A stretch of 64,000 nucleotides of DNA from Fibrisoma limi BUZ 3. GTDB taxonomy: Bacteria > Bacteroidota > Bacteroidia > Cytophagales > Spirosomataceae. Positions 63,355 to 64,000 of the stretch are shown piece after piece (the first letter of the stretch is position 1; each line of letters starts with the position of its first letter). The translations under genes were made by a program, and so were the position numbers. A model generated the notes under the pieces. It ran no database searches, was not told the DNA's origin, and saw only the letters and a program-made list of their open reading frames with translations. The DNA lies in NCBI RefSeq assembly GCF_000296815.2, contig NZ_CAIT01000009.1, forward strand, positions 558,001 through 622,000. Direction: 5' to 3'.

Positions 63355-63750
63355 ATGAAAAAAACGTTTGGATTTCTCTTCGCTACGGCTTTGGTGACTG
63401 TAGCTTCGTACAATGCCAACGCTCAGGCGTCTACCGACGAAATTCCGGCCGACATGAACGCTCTGATGCAAAAATATACGTGCATTGCCTGCCACCGTCC
63501 GAATCAGCGACTGGTTGGCCCGGCCTACAAAGACGTAGCTAAGAAAAACTATACAAACGAAAAAATCGTCGAACTGATCTATAATCCGGTACCGAGCAAC
63601 TGGCCTGGTTACCCTCCGATGGCTCCAATGAAGCAGGTACCGAAAGAGGATGCCCTAAAACTGGCGACCTGGATCAATTCACTGGATGGTACGCCGGGTG
63701 GCGGTGCCAAGAAGCCGGCGGCTAAGAAACCCGCGACCAAGAAATCATAA
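63355..63750 (+). CDS. Small c-type cytochrome, exported
   Basis: 131 residues from the ATG at 63355 (MKKTFGFLFATALVTVASYN, signal cleavage near ANAQA). Class I cytochrome c: CIACH at residues 43-47 attaches heme c, RLVGPAYKDVAKK follows, and Met89 or Met92 (YPPMAPMK) is the likely axial ligand. The last 20 residues are a Lys/Ala/Pro tail (GGGAKKPAAKKPATKKS). Length is that of a soluble periplasmic cytochrome c551/c552-type electron carrier. Confidence 0.92.
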   Translation: MKKTFGFLFATALVTVASYNANAQASTDEIPADMNALMQKYTCIACHRPNQRLVGPAYKDVAKKNYTNEKIVELIYNPVPSNWPGYPPMAPMKQVPKEDALKLATWINSLDGTPGGGAKKPAAKKPATKKS

Positions 63751-63765
63751 TCTGAGTGTTTCTGT

Positions 63766-63807
63766 GCCTAGCAAAAAGCCCCGCCATGGCGGGGCTTTTT
63801 GCTAGGC
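63766..63807. terminator. Perfect palindromic terminator after cytochrome c
   Basis: 20-bp perfect stem (63766-63785 with 63788-63807) around a two-base centre, with GC-rich inner half and five-T/five-A stretches. Bidirectional. Confidence 0.8.
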
Positions 63808-64000
63808 TTTGCTTTGTCGCTTCATCGTCGGGCCACGAAAGGGTAACCTGAAAACGTACCTGACAAACCTGTAAACATACTCCTTCCAACCGCCCCATTT
63901 GCAGGAATTTTGTGTGGTCTTCAACGCACTTAAATACGACAGGGCAAAACCCCAACCGGTTTTACTTTCCTGCGGCTCAGCCTTTAGAGCACCAGGGTAC
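63808..64000. other. End of window, no supported gene
   Basis: 193 bp behind the terminator. No convincing start codon or frame was found on either strand; the final 90 bp may be the beginning of a gene that continues outside. Confidence 0.4.

Noticed and set aside
63722-63955. 77-codon minus-strand frame at the window end
   Set aside because: Runs through the perfect palindromic terminator at 63766-63807 and has no protein-like features.

Overview
The window looks like chromosomal DNA of a Cytophagales bacterium (Bacteroidota), probably close to Spirosoma or its relatives. The signs are a SusC/SusD pair with a FecI-type sigma factor and a FecR anti-sigma factor, a type IX secretion C-terminal sorting domain, TonB/STN domains, several promoters with the Bacteroidota -7 box TAnnTTTG, and weak Shine-Dalgarno sequences. 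The genus is inferred from gene style only.

Layout. 1-14.6 kb is core chromosome: the 3' end of a class A penicillin-binding protein, a minus-strand sugar cluster (GH43, aldose 1-epimerase, GH5-like), a giant TamB protein, tsaD, a MOSC protein, a polytopic membrane protein, a VOC protein, an alpha/beta hydrolase and a PAS protein. A tRNA-Asp(GTC) gene at 14621-14694 is the integration site of a 14.8 kb island (14696-29530), bounded by a 16-bp direct repeat of the tRNA 3' end.

The island has a mobility/replication half (tyrosine integrase, a coupled unknown gene, an excisionase-like HTH protein, a DUF3987 primase/helicase-like protein, a zinc-finger/TOPRIM primase-like protein) and a defence half. 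The defence half is one tightly overlapping operon: hsdM-hsdS-[AAA ATPase-HNH nuclease]-hsdR, a type I restriction-modification system with a Septu-like PtuA/PtuB pair nested between the specificity and restriction genes. This is the most interesting object in the window. Near each end of the island is a 20-bp repeat made of two GTTGACGG units, a good candidate for integrase arm-binding sites.

29.5-37 kb is accessory-looking: an AraC regulator with an SDR oxidoreductase and a DUF6282-like hydrolase, a secreted beta-helix protein with a T9SS tail, a BLUF photoreceptor and a second SDR. 37-46.6 kb is a nutrient-uptake locus: ECF sigma, FecR, STN-containing SusC, SusD, then a lipoprotein that joins a heme c site to FG-GAP repeats. 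46.9-50.1 kb is a signalling cassette (FIST sensor, hybrid histidine kinase, HPt). 50.2-64 kb returns to housekeeping and hypothetical genes: Nif3-like, zinc-ribbon coiled-coil, TPR, pgk, CPA1 antiporter, SGNH hydrolase, HAD phosphatase, two membrane proteins including DUF2157, a FAN1-like nuclease, a methyltransferase and a small cytochrome c.

All functions are read from motifs and family resemblance. No database search was run.
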